A stretch of DNA of 64,000 bases from Candidatus Saccharibacteria bacterium 49-20 (GCA_001897295.1 MKSN01000001.1:392011-456010), one strand, 5' to 3'; shown: positions 33,673 through 45,234, numbered from the stretch's first letter. Program-made: numbers and translations. The notes: generated from the sequence alone by a model not told the origin.

Positions 33673-33719
33673 CGCGGGCCTCGTCACGTGCCTGATAGCA
33701 CGCTATGGCGAGGCCCGCG
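33673..33719 (+). terminator. Terminator-like hairpin of the GC-rich operon
   Basis: CGCGGGCCTCG (33673-33683) pairs perfectly with CGAGGCCCGCG (33709-33719); an inner CGTGC/GCACG (33687-33702) extends it. There is no clear T-run. Confidence 0.65.
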
Positions 33720-33812
33720 GCCTGCACTTCCTTTCACATTCGTTCCATAAGTGTATATCTTATGCTGATGAGCTGAACACAGCGAAAACGAATGGGGTAT
33801 ACTAGATAAGTA

Positions 33813-36800
33813 ATGAGTTTTTCCGATCGCTATCACTCGCTCAATAGTGCCCAAAAACAAGCCGTCGATACCATCGAAGGTCCTGTCATGGTCGTGGCGG
33901 GGCCGGGAACAGGAAAAACCGAGTTGCTTAGTGTGCGCGTGGCGAACATCCTCTCAAAGACCGACACGCTGCCAGAAAACATCCTTTGTCTAACATTTAC
34001 CGAAAGTGGTCAGGCTGCGATGCGCGAGCGCCTCGTGGGTATTATTGGTAAAGACGCCTACAAAGTAGCGATCCACACCTTCCACAGCTTCGGCAGTGAA
34101 GTCATGAGCCATAACCGTGAATACTTTTACCGTAATGCACTTTTTGAACCAGCCGACGACATCAAGCAATACGAAATTCTTCGCGGCATTTTTGAAGAAC
34201 TTGAATTCTCGAACCCACTTTCGAGCATGATGAATGGCGAATACACGCACCTGTCTGATGCGAAGCGTGTCATTTCGGAGCTCAAACGTAGTAGCGCCCT
34301 CACAAGCGACGAATTACTCGCAGTCATTCAGCAAAGTGAAGCTTCGCTTGATGCTATCGAGCGTATTCTTATGCCAATTTTAAGCGAACGCGTAGGAAAG
34401 TCGACAGGTGCGGCCCTTCACGACGCCCTTGATGAAATCCGAGACCATGCACTAACTACCGAATCGCTTTACCAAGTTCGCCCGCTAGCGCATGTCATTA
34501 CCGACTCGCTTGAAGCAATGCTCGAAGAAACGGAAACCATCCACCCGACCAAGCCGATTTCAGCTTGGAAATCGAGCTGGTTAGAACGCAGTGATCAAAA
34601 AACACTCGTCTTCAAAGATCGCAAACGCCTCACAAAGCTCAAGGCACTGTCATTTATTTACTACGAGTACCTCAGCCGCATGGAAAAGGCGAGCCTGTTT
34701 GACTATGACGATATGATTATGCAGGTGGTGCACGCAGTAGAAGTACACGACGACCTTAAGTTTAATCTTCAAGAAAAATATCTTTATATTATGGTCGACG
34801 AATTCCAGGACACCAACCTGGCGCAGCTTCGCATCCTTCACAACCTCACCGATAACCCGGTGAATGAAGGTAACCCAAATATTTTGGTCGTGGGCGACGA
34901 CGACCAGGCCGTGTACGGATTCCAGGGTGCCGATATCAGTAATATTCTTAACTTCTCGGAAAGCTACCCGGCGCGAAAGCTGATCGTGCTGACCGATAAT
35001 TACCGTTCGGGCGCAAGTATCCTTGAAGCATCACGAGCGGTCATTACCCAAGGGACCGACCGTCTCGAAGAACGCATCCCCGAGCTTGATAAAAAGCTTG
35101 CCGCAAAAAAGCCCGAAGCGGGTAGCGTCGCCGTATGGGAAACACCTTCGATTGATGGTGAGCGGTTCGAGATTGTGCGTCGCATTAACGAAAAAATTCA
35201 AAAGGGTGCCGACCCATCTTCAATTGCCGTCCTTGCCAGGCGTCACGCCGACATTCAATCGCTTCTACCATTCTTTAACCATGCGGGTATCGCAGTCCGC
35301 TACGAACGCGAGGAAAGCGTGCTCGATACCGCGCCAATTCGAGCCCTCGAGCAAGTTGCACGCGTCGTACTCGCACTTGAAGAAGGTAACCATGCGCTCG
35401 TCAATATACTGCTACCCGAACTCCTTACGCACCCTGCCTGGAAACTTAAAGCAAAAGACATCTGGCGCCTGAGCCTTGACGCCTACACCAATCGACAACA
35501 GTGGATGGAAGTCATGGCGACCACACCGCAGTTTGCGCCCATTCTTGAATGGCTCGTAACACGCGCAAAAGACGCAGCGGTACTTAACCTCGAGCCAATG
35601 ATCGATTCGCTTATCGGCAAGTCGGCGGACGAAAAAAGCGAAAGCCCATTATTTAGTTACTTCTTCTCGCCCGACGCACTTGAAGCTGACCCAGCGCGCT
35701 ACATCGAATACCTTGGAGCACTCCGTGCCATTCGCGCCAAGCTTCGCGAGTATAAACCAGGTGAAACGCTTAATCTACGTGCCTTCGTTGAGTTTATCGA
35801 GCTCCACCGACGCCTCGAAATCGGCATCTCGCTCAATCGCTACTCACTCGCGAGTGACGTACCAGCCGTCCAGCTATTAACCGCCCACAAATCAAAGGGC
35901 CTCGAGTTTGATACCGTATTTGTATTCAACTCGGTCGACTCAGTGTGGGGGCAGAGCGCGCGCAGCATGAGCCGCTCAATTAGCTACCCAGAAAACCTTC
36001 CTCTCGCACCAACCGGCAACACCGCCGACGAACGCTTGCGCCTTTTTTACGTGGCGATGACACGTGCAAAAAATGAACTCATCATTACCCACGCAGGGGC
36101 AAACGATACCGACAAGCAAACACTCCCTGCCGATTTCTTGCTAAACGTTGAGGCGCCAAGGCTTGAGACTACCGAGCAATCGCGCCAAGAAACGCTCGAG
36201 ACTGCTGAGCTTGCGTGGTACGAACCACTAGTAGAAACAACCCCTGAATTAAAGCAGCTTTTAGCGCCGCAAATTGAAAAGTTCAAACTCAGCGCCACAT
36301 CGCTTAACAGTTTTCTTGACGTAAGTCGCGGGGGACCACAGCATTTCCTACTTAACAATTTGCTGCACTTCCCGCAAACAAAACCTGCACCGGCGTCATA
36401 CGGTACCGCCGTGCACTGGACCTTACAGCAAGCACATACGCATGTGGCGGCAACCAAGACGCCGAAGCCACTTGAAGATTCACTGCACGATTTTGAAACA
36501 GCACTTGCCAAAGAGCGGCTCAGTGAAAGTGACTTCCAACATTACCTGCTACAAGGTAGCCAGCATATTCCGCAATTCTTTGAATCAAGCGTACTGCCGA
36601 TGAGCGTCACCCAAAAGGCCGAAGTGACCTTTAGTCATCAAGATGTACGCGTAGGCGATGCACGCATCACAGGGTCACTCGACATGATTGATGTTGATAA
36701 AGAGGATAAAACACTCGTCGTCACCGATTACAAAACAGGCCACCCTTCGCTTGCATGGGACAAGGGTGATGACGGCACAAAACTGAAGCTCCATAAGTAC

Positions 36801-37085
36801 AAGCAACAGCTCGTGTTCTATAAGATTTTGGCCGAAAGCTCAGCTGAATACGGTAACTATACCGTCACTCGTGGCCAACTTGCGTTCATCGAACCAACCA
36901 AGGGAGGGGAGAGTATCGTGCTGTCTCTCGACCTAAGCGCCGAAGACGTCGAGCGCACCAAGCGCCTTATTGAAGCAGTCTGGAAACGCATCGCAACACT
37001 TTCGCTACCTGACACTTCAGGCTATTCACCAGACTACAAGGGCGTACTCGCATTTGAGCAAGACCTCATTGACGATTTAGCATAA
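33813..37085 (+). CDS. UvrD/Rep-type helicase with C-terminal RecB-like nuclease domain
   Basis: This 1090-residue protein is a superfamily 1 DNA helicase: GPGTGKTELL (Walker A, about residue 30), motif II DEFQDTN (about 329), GDDDQAVYGFQGAD, LTDNYRSG, LLTAHKSKGLEFDTVFV and RLFYVAMTRAKNEL. The last ~200 residues form a PD-(D/E)XK nuclease with GSLDMIDVDKEDKTLVVTDYKTG. The arrangement is that of AddA/RecB-like or Saccharibacteria-type UvrD-nuclease fusions that process double-strand breaks or foreign DNA. No AddB/RecC partner lies next to it. TATACT lies nine bases before the ATG. Confidence 0.88.
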   Translation: MSFSDRYHSLNSAQKQAVDTIEGPVMVVAGPGTGKTELLSVRVANILSKTDTLPENILCLTFTESGQAAMRERLVGIIGKDAYKVAIHTFHSFGSEVMSHNREYFYRNALFEPADDIKQYEILRGIFEELEFSNPLSSMMNGEYTHLSDAKRVISELKRSSALTSDELLAVIQQSEASLDAIERILMPILSERVGKSTGAALHDALDEIRDHALTTESLYQVRPLAHVITDSLEAMLEETETIHPTKPISAWKSSWLERSDQKTLVFKDRKRLTKLKALSFIYYEYLSRMEKASLFDYDDMIMQVVHAVEVHDDLKFNLQEKYLYIMVDEFQDTNLAQLRILHNLTDNPVNEGNPNILVVGDDDQAVYGFQGADISNILNFSESYPARKLIVLTDNYRSGASILEASRAVITQGTDRLEERIPELDKKLAAKKPEAGSVAVWETPSIDGERFEIVRRINEKIQKGADPSSIAVLARRHADIQSLLPFFNHAGIAVRYEREESVLDTAPIRALEQVARVVLALEEGNHALVNILLPELLTHPAWKLKAKDIWRLSLDAYTNRQQWMEVMATTPQFAPILEWLVTRAKDAAVLNLEPMIDSLIGKSADEKSESPLFSYFFSPDALEADPARYIEYLGALRAIRAKLREYKPGETLNLRAFVEFIELHRRLEIGISLNRYSLASDVPAVQLLTAHKSKGLEFDTVFVFNSVDSVWGQSARSMSRSISYPENLPLAPTGNTADERLRLFYVAMTRAKNELIITHAGANDTDKQTLPADFLLNVEAPRLETTEQSRQETLETAELAWYEPLVETTPELKQLLAPQIEKFKLSATSLNSFLDVSRGGPQHFLLNNLLHFPQTKPAPASYGTAVHWTLQQAHTHVAATKTPKPLEDSLHDFETALAKERLSESDFQHYLLQGSQHIPQFFESSVLPMSVTQKAEVTFSHQDVRVGDARITGSLDMIDVDKEDKTLVVTDYKTGHPSLAWDKGDDGTKLKLHKYKQQLVFYKILAESSAEYGNYTVTRGQLAFIEPTKGGESIVLSLDLSAEDVERTKRLIEAVWKRIATLSLPDTSGYSPDYKGVLAFEQDLIDDLA

Positions 37086-37098
37086 ATCATGCTATAAT
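37069..37098 (+). promoter_or_regulatory. Promoter of the structured region and GC-rich unit H
   Basis: TTGACG at 37069-37074 (inside the last codons of the helicase gene), an 18-base spacer and TATAAT at 37093-37098. Confidence 0.65.
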
Positions 37099-37104
37099 AA
37101 TAGT

Positions 37105-37560
37105 AATAGACACGATTGAGCTGCGGCATGCCGACAGCTTTTCTTACGAGAAGAGACGTTCGCATGCCCTAGCTCTCGATGTCTATGCAATTTGACAGAC
37201 AGAGATTTAGTGCAAAAAAGGTACGTGAGAGCCTGCCCAGGGCGAGGTTGCGAAAACCCCTCCCCCAGAGAAGCAACCCTCACGGCTCGGTCACCCCCAT
37301 GGTGATCGAGGCCACTGATAAAACGGTTTCCGAGCGAATGTAACGTTCGCTTGATGTCCGGCCAGATTCCACCTGGCTCAGTGGCACTATTCTTTCAATG
37401 AGTTCCGGGTCCCTCGAGGGGATGCTTAAGGGCTCCGGAATACGAGTGGTTCGGCCACTCATCTGGAGCCCGCCATGCTCCAGAAAACAGGGGTGGCCCC
37501 GCTCGGGTGCCTTGGAACACCACGCGAACAGAGTCGTTCGACCGAGTGGGGCCACCTCGC
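37105..37560 (+). ncRNA. Long structured non-coding RNA candidate
   Basis: This stretch of over 500 bases before the next start codon holds no convincing gene but many nested stems. (1) A rod of about 79 bases at 37107-37185: TAGACA...TGTCTA closing, inner GGCATGC/GCATGCC. (2) GTGAG (37225-37229)/CTCAC (37279-37283) with GGTTGC (37246-37251)/GCAACC (37273-37278). (3) A multi-loop closed by GCCACTGA (37311-37318)/TCAGTGGC (37378-37385) holding two hairpins. (4) GGCTCC/GGAGCC (37431-37470) with inner GAGTGG/CCACTC. (5) A 15-pair stem 37492-37506/37542-37556. I do not see RNase P (GAGGAAAGTCC) or tmRNA signatures. Whether it is a free RNA or the leader of the 52-residue gene is unknown. Confidence 0.6.
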
Positions 37561-37619
37561 CCAAACCATTGCAAGACGTTCCACCCATCCACCGATCCAC
37601 GACAGGAAGAGAGATCACG

Positions 37620-37778
37620 ATGGCAACCGACGCCGACTACATGCGAGCAGCCGAGACGCCGCCGAAGGACCGCTCGGATGAGCAGAAGCGGCTCGTCAAC
37701 GACGCGCACGCCAACGGCATGACCACGGTCAAGAACGCCGACCATGAGGCGCGTCGCAAGGCCCAGTACGGCGGCTAG
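37620..37778 (+). CDS. GC-rich 52-residue hydrophilic protein
   Basis: The ATG at 37620 follows AGGAAGAG. The product begins [20 protein letters not shown] and continues as one charged helix ending [11 protein letters not shown]. It is highly hydrophilic and probably unfolded or a single helix. An in-frame upstream ATG at 37398 would run through the structured region and is unlikely. No family recognised; the real purpose of the unit may be the upstream RNA. Confidence 0.5.
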   Translation: MATDADYMRAAETPPKDRSDEQKRLVNDAHANGMTTVKNADHEARRKAQYGG

Positions 37779-37917
37779 GCATCATGCCTGCCAAGAGTGG
37801 ACGCCCTCATTACGGCGCAAAACCAGACTACGCACTATCTCTGTCTGTCCATTCACTTTTCACCACAACACTCCCATCAATTCGGTGGGCAACCACCACC
37901 GTTGTGATAAAGAGCGA

Positions 37918-38886
37918 ATGGGTACTTTCTGGAATAATCTACCAAAACCTTTCTTCATCCTCGCTCCTATGGAAGCGGTGACGGATGTCGTGTTTCGTCA
38001 TGTCGTCTTGAAAGCCGGTCGTCCTGACATTTTCTTTACCGAATTCGTCAGCACTGATGGCTACTGTAGCCCGAAGGGTCGACACAGTACTGCGAGTCGC
38101 TTAGCGTTTGCTGATGACGAGCACCCAATGGTCGTACAAATCTGGGGCGACAAGCCTGAGCACTTCCGCGAAATGGCACTTGGCATGAAAGAGCTCGGTT
38201 TTAAGGGCATTGATATTAACATGGGCTGTCCCGCAAAGGATGTCGTAAAGAAAGGGGCGGGGAGTGGCCTTATTCGGACCCCCGAGCTTGCTGCTGAAAT
38301 TATTGCCGCCGCAAAAGAAGCCGGCTTGCCAGTCAGCGTCAAAACTCGTCTTGGCGATGTACGCATTGACGAATGGCGCGAATGGTTGACCCACATTTTA
38401 AAGCAAGATATTCCAAACCTTACCATTCACCTTCGTACGCGCAAGGAAATGAGTAAGGTCGACGCACACTATGAGCTTATTCCCGAAATCAAAGCACTTC
38501 GCGATGAAATCGCCCCACATACACTCCTTACCATTAATGGTGATATCCGCGACCGCGCACACGGCATGGAGCTTGTTGAAAAGTACGGAGTCGATGGCGT
38601 AATGATTGGCCGTGGTATTTTTTCTAACCCGTACGCGTTCACTGAAAGCTACCAACCAAGCCGCGAAGAAATGCTCGACCTTCTTCATTACCACCTCGAC
38701 CTATACGATAAGTTCTCAGCTACTCTTGAGCACGCGCCGTTTGACCCACTGAAGCGATTCTTTAAGATTTATGTGCGCGACATGCCCGGCGCCGCTGAAC
38801 TTCGCGATAAGCTCATGCACACCAAGACAACTGCGGAAGTGCGCGAAATTCTCGCGACTATTCCTCAAGATCACGATGCTTCTTAA
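37918..38886 (+). CDS. dus: tRNA-dihydrouridine synthase
   Basis: The 322-residue FMN enzyme reduces uridines in tRNA D-loops. Motifs: [15 protein letters not shown] (FMN-binding start), [18 protein letters not shown] (with the catalytic Cys), [18 protein letters not shown] and INGDIRD...[10 protein letters not shown]. It is DusB-like in length. The ATG at 37918 is chosen because the barrel begins at once; the region before it (37779-37917) holds a hairpin CACAAC (37864-37869)/GTTGTG (37901-37906) with an inner CCCA/TGGG, just upstream of a weak site AAAGAG. The end overlaps the convergent acyltransferase gene by 29 bases. Confidence 0.87.
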   Translation: MGTFWNNLPKPFFILAPMEAVTDVVFRHVVLKAGRPDIFFTEFVSTDGYCSPKGRHSTASRLAFADDEHPMVVQIWGDKPEHFREMALGMKELGFKGIDINMGCPAKDVVKKGAGSGLIRTPELAAEIIAAAKEAGLPVSVKTRLGDVRIDEWREWLTHILKQDIPNLTIHLRTRKEMSKVDAHYELIPEIKALRDEIAPHTLLTINGDIRDRAHGMELVEKYGVDGVMIGRGIFSNPYAFTESYQPSREEMLDLLHYHLDLYDKFSATLEHAPFDPLKRFFKIYVRDMPGAAELRDKLMHTKTTAEVREILATIPQDHDAS

Positions 38887-39688
38887 GCACCGCCTTTTTA
38901 CCAGTTCGACTAATATTTAATAATCCAGCGACGCGTGCCTCTGCGGTACTCGTGATTCGTCGCACACGCTCTTTGCTCGTAATGCGCTCTTGCTCGCGTG
39001 CTTCAGCAGCCTCGGATGACAACACAACGTCAGGATCGGGAAGGCTCGAGAAGTCAACCGGCATGACCGGCTCGCCATATTTAATAACAACTGGAGTCTT
39101 CTTGAAGCGACCTTCAGATTCTCCATATTGAAGTGATACTGGCACAAGTGGCTTACGACTCGTGAGTGCAATCAAACCTACGCCGTCGTTAAAGCGAGGC
39201 AGACCCTCCGATTCATCGATACGCGTACCACCCGGGTGAATACCGACTGATTCACCGCGCTGCAGTGCAGCTTGGGCAAGACGGACCATGCGCATTGCCG
39301 AGGCGCCGCCATCCTTCGCCTCGCGGTCAACAGGAATCTGCCATGTGTGCTGCATGAACCACTTTGTTGAACGACCAAGTTTGCCTTTATTATCTAAACC
39401 GCCACCTTCGATGTATTCCTGCTTAATGACAAATCGCATCGGTGCACCCGTATGCTCGGTGTGAATCGCCGACATTAAAAGCGAGTCGGCAAATTGCACA
39501 TGATTTGCCGCGTAAATCGCCGGCTCATCAAGGATATTTTCTTCACCCTCGATCTGTACATCAAATGTGCGATTTAAGACAAAACGCGAAAGGACGTACA
39601 GCTGCCGATAATAATCAGCAGGGGGGTCGTCCTTTTCAGGTGCCTTTGCGACAGTTCGCTCAGTTGGGGTAGGCTCAAATTCACTCAT
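38858..39688 (-). CDS. plsC: 1-acyl-glycerol-3-phosphate acyltransferase-like protein
   Basis: The 276-residue protein has the PlsC acyltransferase motifs NHVQFAD (HX4D, catalytic), IHPGGTRID (replacing the usual FPEGTR) and LVPVSLQYG. It transfers fatty acyl chains to lysophosphatidic acid or related lipids at the membrane. ATG 39688 lies four bases after the atpC stop on the minus strand, so it is the last gene of the ATP synthase transcript. The first 35 residues are charged and probably flexible. Confidence 0.8.
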   Translation of the reverse strand: MSEFEPTPTERTVAKAPEKDDPPADYYRQLYVLSRFVLNRTFDVQIEGEENILDEPAIYAANHVQFADSLLMSAIHTEHTGAPMRFVIKQEYIEGGGLDNKGKLGRSTKWFMQHTWQIPVDREAKDGGASAMRMVRLAQAALQRGESVGIHPGGTRIDESEGLPRFNDGVGLIALTSRKPLVPVSLQYGESEGRFKKTPVVIKYGEPVMPVDFSSLPDPDVVLSSEAAEAREQERITSKERVRRITSTAEARVAGLLNISRTGKKAVLKKHRDLEE

Positions 39689-39692
39689 AGGT

Positions 39693-40118
39693 TTAGTGGT
39701 GACGGCGACGGTGGTGCAATTCGGCCACGCGGAGGCGTACCTGCGCACGGTCAATCAACTGTGTCGCTTTCTCAATCTCCACCTGGTTCTTAGCTTCACC
39801 CTTCATCTTCTGGGCACGGTCAAGTGCGGCCTTGACTTCAGCTTCAGTGATTTCATCGCCACGGTCAGCTTCGTCCACAAGTACTCGTACGGCAGTAGGG
39901 GCGATCTCAATCACGCCACCACTGACGGCAAAGTATTCAAGCTCGTCGTCTTTGTCACCCTTTTCGTAGCGTACCGCGAGTGCACCAGGAGCGGCCAACG
40001 TCACGAGCGGTTCGTGACCAGGGAACACCGCAATATCACCCGCAGCCGTCGGGGCCATAAGCTCGTAAATGTCAGTGTCGACACTTACTCCTTGAAGGGT
40101 GATAAGTTGCAAGTGCAT
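39693..40118 (-). CDS. atpC: ATP synthase epsilon subunit
   Basis: The 141-residue central-stalk subunit of F1 couples rotation to catalysis and can inhibit hydrolysis. The N-terminal beta domain is visible (LQLITLQGVSVDTDIYELMAP, FPGHEPLVTLAAPGAL, VSGGVIEIAPTAVRVLVDEA) followed by two helices. Last subunit gene of the operon, three bases after atpD. The C terminus ends in a run of His and Arg (ELHHRRRHH), which is unusual. Confidence 0.88.
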   Translation of the reverse strand: MHLQLITLQGVSVDTDIYELMAPTAAGDIAVFPGHEPLVTLAAPGALAVRYEKGDKDDELEYFAVSGGVIEIAPTAVRVLVDEADRGDEITEAEVKAALDRAQKMKGEAKNQVEIEKATQLIDRAQVRLRVAELHHRRRHH

Positions 40119-40121
40119 AAA

Positions 40122-41528
<1,407 letters not shown>

Positions 41529-41585
41529 TTATTCTCCTGTAGTTGCTGTGTTGTTCGTGTAGTAAGTTCGGTTCGTTTCAGTCTA

Positions 41586-42452
41586 TTAGTCATTCAACGC
41601 CTCCACACCGCCACTAATCTCGGCGATTTCCTGGGTAATCGCACTCTGGCGTACCTTGTTCATCTCGAGCGTCAAATCATCAATCAGGTCGGTTGCATTG
41701 TCGGTTGCGTTCTTCATTGCCATCATGCGCATACTGTATTCACTGGCGCGAGAGTCGAGCAGTGCTTGAAAAATCTGAGCTTCGACCAGGCGGTAAGCGA
41801 CACCGTCAAGTACCTCTTCGGCACTTGGCTCATAGGCGACGTCTTGGTGTGAAATGTCAGGCTCGATATCTTGGCCCGCTGGCAGTACGCGCTTGACAGT
41901 AGCTCGCTGGACGACGCTATTCACATATTCTGTATAGACAAGGTCTACTGCATCGACAGTGCCGCTTTCGAATTTCTGCCGAACAGTATCAAGTATGGCG
42001 TGAAGTTCGTGACCATCGGGTCGGTCTGGCAGGTCTTGGTACGACCCCAGTACTTCCGTATCTTTTAGGCGCGCCACAAACTGTGCCGCTTTTCGCCCAA
42101 TCGTGACTGTCGCGTTACCCACTCCAGACCTATCATCACTGATGAGTTCCTGTGCGTACAGGCGAGTAAGGTTGCTATTAAACGCCCCGGCAAGTCCACG
42201 ATCTGACGCAATAACCACAAGGAGGCGGGTTTTTACTGGGCGCGTCGTAAAAAGCGCATGGCCCTTCACTGAGGTATGCCCAGCAAGGTTTGCAAGCAAT
42301 TGCCGCGCAGCGTCGGTGTACGGCGCAGAAGCTTTCGTCGCTTCCTGCGCACGGCGCATCTTGCTCGCAGCTACGAGTTGCATCGCCTTCGTAATCTGCT
42401 TGGTACTTTTTACCGAGCGGATTCGCGATTTAAGTGCTTGCGTATTTGGCAT
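41586..42452 (-). CDS. atpG: ATP synthase gamma subunit
   Basis: The 288-residue rotor shaft begins with RIRSVKSTKQITKAMQLVAASKM and ends with MNKVRQSAITQEIAEISGGVEAL, the two conserved coiled-coil halves. ASDRGLAGAFNSNL lies in the central domain. Length is normal. Confidence 0.95.
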   Translation of the reverse strand: MPNTQALKSRIRSVKSTKQITKAMQLVAASKMRRAQEATKASAPYTDAARQLLANLAGHTSVKGHALFTTRPVKTRLLVVIASDRGLAGAFNSNLTRLYAQELISDDRSGVGNATVTIGRKAAQFVARLKDTEVLGSYQDLPDRPDGHELHAILDTVRQKFESGTVDAVDLVYTEYVNSVVQRATVKRVLPAGQDIEPDISHQDVAYEPSAEEVLDGVAYRLVEAQIFQALLDSRASEYSMRMMAMKNATDNATDLIDDLTLEMNKVRQSAITQEIAEISGGVEALND

Positions 42453-42457
42453 GGGGT

Positions 42458-43984
42458 TTAAGCCTCAAATCCCTTTGCAGCCGCTTTAGCAACAGTTTCA
42501 ATTGTCTTGAGGATCTCTTCAGTTGGCTTCGCACCAGTTTCAAGCGTTTCCATGTCTTTCTTGTGATCTTTCCAAATCTTAGAAAGGGTTGCGCTTTGTG
42601 CATCTTTAATCTTTGCAACCGCAACACCATCAAAGTAGCCATTAGTCACCGAAGCGATACTGACCACCTGCTGCCAAATCGCCATTGGTTGATACTGGTG
42701 CTGCTTCAAAAGTTCAGTAAGGCGTTGACCGCGTTCAATTTGCTTCTTGGTTGCGTCGTCGAGGTCGCTACCGAATTGGGTAAAGCTTGCGAGTTCGCGG
42801 AACTGCGAAAGACCGAGCTTCAAGTGGCTTGAAACGCTCTTGACGGCACCAGTTTGCGCCGCACCACCCACACGTGAGACAGAAAGTCCGGCAGAAATCG
42901 CTGGGCGAATACCTTGGTAGAAGAGGTCAGTTTCAAGGAAGATTTGACCATCGGTAATTGAAATCACATTAGTTGGAATGTAGGCAGAAATGTCACCAGC
43001 TTGAGTTTCAATAATTGGAAGTGCAGTAAGTGAGCCGGCACCAAGTGCGTCAGAAAGCTTCGCTGAACGCTCGAGGAGGCGAGAGTGGAGATAGAAGACG
43101 TCACCTGGGTAGGCTTCACGTCCTGGTGGGCGGCGAAGGAGAAGTGACATCTGACGGTAGGCAACGGCGTGCTTTGTAAGGTCGTCGTAAATCATCAACG
43201 CGTGCTTCGAGTTATCGCGGAAGTATTCACCCATCGCAGTCGCAGCATATGGCGCAAGGTAGAGGAGTGACGCCGGGTCAGAAGGGCTGGTCGCAACAAT
43301 AATTGTTTGCTCCATCACGCCTTCTTGCTTCAAACGCTCCACGAGACGTGCAACCTTTGAGCTCTTTTGTCCAATGGCTACATACACGTTAATCACGCCA
43401 GTGTCTTGCTTCGCTTGGTTAATCATCGTGTCGATTGCAATTGCGGTCTTACCAGTTTGGCGGTCACCAATAATAAGTTCACGCTGGCCGCGACCAATAG
43501 GGAACATTGCATCGATTGCAACGATACCCGTCATGAGCGGTTCGTGGACAGACTTACGATCCATTACACCAGGGGCGTTACGTTCAACCAAACCTTGTTG
43601 CTTAGTTTTAATTGCAGGGCCGCCATCAAGCGGTTGACCAAGAGGGTTCACCACACGACCAAGAAGCTCAGGACCAACAGGGACAGAAAGCACACTACCC
43701 TTAAGACGAACGGTCTGACCAGCCTTCACCGTTGAGTCTTCACCAAGGAGAACGGCGCCGATTTCATCTTCGAGAAGGTTGAGCGCGAACGCTTCGGTAA
43801 TACCGTCTTCGGTTTCAATTTCAATCACTTCACTATAGCCGGCGCTGCGGAGGCCATGAATCCAGGCGACACCGTCACCCACACGAAGAACGATGCCGAC
43901 TTCGTCGAGGTTTCCCTTAGTTTCGAGGCTTTCAATTGCACCTCGCAGTTCTTTTGATAGTTCACTGATAGATAGTTCGCTCAT
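42458..43984 (-). CDS. atpA: ATP synthase alpha subunit
   Basis: The 508-residue non-catalytic nucleotide-binding F1 subunit has [14 protein letters not shown] (Walker A), [39 protein letters not shown] and the signature [17 protein letters not shown]. Its stop lies five bases before the atpG start. Confidence 0.96.
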   Translation of the reverse strand: MSELSISELSKELRGAIESLETKGNLDEVGIVLRVGDGVAWIHGLRSAGYSEVIEIETEDGITEAFALNLLEDEIGAVLLGEDSTVKAGQTVRLKGSVLSVPVGPELLGRVVNPLGQPLDGGPAIKTKQQGLVERNAPGVMDRKSVHEPLMTGIVAIDAMFPIGRGQRELIIGDRQTGKTAIAIDTMINQAKQDTGVINVYVAIGQKSSKVARLVERLKQEGVMEQTIIVATSPSDPASLLYLAPYAATAMGEYFRDNSKHALMIYDDLTKHAVAYRQMSLLLRRPPGREAYPGDVFYLHSRLLERSAKLSDALGAGSLTALPIIETQAGDISAYIPTNVISITDGQIFLETDLFYQGIRPAISAGLSVSRVGGAAQTGAVKSVSSHLKLGLSQFRELASFTQFGSDLDDATKKQIERGQRLTELLKQHQYQPMAIWQQVVSIASVTNGYFDGVAVAKIKDAQSATLSKIWKDHKKDMETLETGAKPTEEILKTIETVAKAAAKGFEA

Positions 43985-44010
43985 AATTATTATTCCTATA
44001 GTCCTCTTGG

Positions 44011-44412
44011 TTAGGCTTTCTTGTACCTGGTCTTAAGTGTCGTCAGTTGTCGGGCGATGGTGGAATCGAGTTCATACCCAGGAACTTCGAGTTTGATACC
44101 GCCGATTAATGATTCATCAATGGCCGTATCGAGGGAAACGTACTTTGCGCCTGTTTTTGCTTTTGCGAAGGCCGCGATCTCCTTGAGTGTTGCGGCACTC
44201 AGTTCGTGCGCAGAACTGACTGTTCCGGCAATATGTCCATGCTCGGCAAGATAAAACTGAATATCTCGCACAATCAGGCTCAGCTCTTTCGTGCGACGCG
44301 TCCAAATAAGATACGCGGCGAGCTGCTGCGCAATCTTCTTTTGTGGCTTACCGTCTACAAGGTGAGTTGCGACGTGAAGCGCCAATGCGCGTCGAGAGAG
44401 CTTACGAGCCAT
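44011..44412 (-). CDS. atpH: ATP synthase delta subunit
   Basis: The 133-residue subunit links the peripheral stalk to the alpha subunits. It is short for the family (usually about 175 residues), with the C-terminal signature region [20 protein letters not shown] matching the conserved GG(h)xxxxGxxxxD(x)S pattern. The N-terminal helical domain is reduced. Confidence 0.85.
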   Translation of the reverse strand: MARKLSRRALALHVATHLVDGKPQKKIAQQLAAYLIWTRRTKELSLIVRDIQFYLAEHGHIAGTVSSAHELSAATLKEIAAFAKAKTGAKYVSLDTAIDESLIGGIKLEVPGYELDSTIARQLTTLKTRYKKA

Positions 44413-44415
44413 AGA

Positions 44416-44967
44416 CTACTTCGCCTCCTTGAGTGCTTCAACAATAAGGGCTTCGTCAGCCTTTTTGTCGAGCTTCTTGCGGACAATCTTTTCAGTTGCA
44501 AGAGCAATTAACTCGAGTGTTTCGTCGTGGAGTTCGCGACGAGCCTTTTCGATATCTTTCGCGACCTGTGCATGTGCGTCGGCAACAATCTTTTCTGCAG
44601 ACGTACGAGCTTTTTCTTCGCTCGCGCTTGCAATGTCAGCGGCTTCGGTCTTTGCAGTGGCGACGATTTCGGCAGCTTCCTTGCGTGCAGTAGCCAAAAG
44701 CTCTGCGGTTTCCGCTTCGCTTTCAGCAGCAGATTCTTGCGCTTGCTTCGCAGCCTTGGCCGCTTCTTCAATATTCTTCTGACGCTCGTCAACCGACTTC
44801 ATAAGAAGCGGGTATACAAACTTCCCAAGAAGCCACACCAAAATCAAGAAGGCAACAATCTGAACAATCAGAAGCTGCAAATCTATCCCAAGTGCAGAAA
44901 AGATACCCTCCTGAGCTGGCTCAGCAGTCGCTTCTCCTGCGTTGGCTAATGTTGTGAGGAAGTTCAC
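44416..44967 (-). CDS. atpF: ATP synthase b subunit
   Basis: The 183-residue peripheral stalk subunit has one N-terminal helix (LLIVQIVAFLILVWLLGKFVYP) and a long Ala/Glu/Lys-rich coiled coil. About 25 extra residues, including a small Ala/Glu segment, precede the membrane helix. It lies three bases before atpH. Confidence 0.9.
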   Translation of the reverse strand: MNFLTTLANAGEATAEPAQEGIFSALGIDLQLLIVQIVAFLILVWLLGKFVYPLLMKSVDERQKNIEEAAKAAKQAQESAAESEAETAELLATARKEAAEIVATAKTEAADIASASEEKARTSAEKIVADAHAQVAKDIEKARRELHDETLELIALATEKIVRKKLDKKADEALIVEALKEAK

Positions 44968-44979
44968 TGAGAATTACTC

Positions 44980-45192
44980 CTACAAGAACTTCGCGATAAT
45001 AGCCACGATGATACCGATGATCGCGAGCGAGTCGGCGAACACAATTGCGGTAATCATGAGGGTACGAATGTCGCTAAGCTTTTCTGGGTTACGGCCAAGT
45101 GCGTTAAGCGCAGCTGCTCCAATAAATCCAACACCGAATGCTGCACCAAGTGCAGGTAGTCCGTAGGTCAGTCCAAATGCTAATGCATCCAT
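44980..45192 (-). CDS. atpE: ATP synthase c subunit
   Basis: The 70-residue helical hairpin forms the proton-driven ring. Helix 1 is Gly/Ala-rich (LPALGAAFGVGFIGAAALNALG), the polar loop reads RNPEK, and helix 2 carries the carboxylate as IVFADSLAIIG. Asp rather than Glu, without the Gln/Glu-Ser-Thr sodium pattern, suggests proton coupling. Confidence 0.95.
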   Translation of the reverse strand: MDALAFGLTYGLPALGAAFGVGFIGAAALNALGRNPEKLSDIRTLMITAIVFADSLAIIGIIVAIIAKFL

Positions 45193-45234
45193 TTGTTAAT
45201 TCTCCTTATTTATTACTTATCATTATAAACTATT

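Noticed and set aside
37105-37560. Assignment of the structured region as RNase P RNA or tmRNA.
   Set aside because: The universal RNase P core (GAGGAAAGTCC) and a tRNA-like tmRNA end with CCA are not visible.
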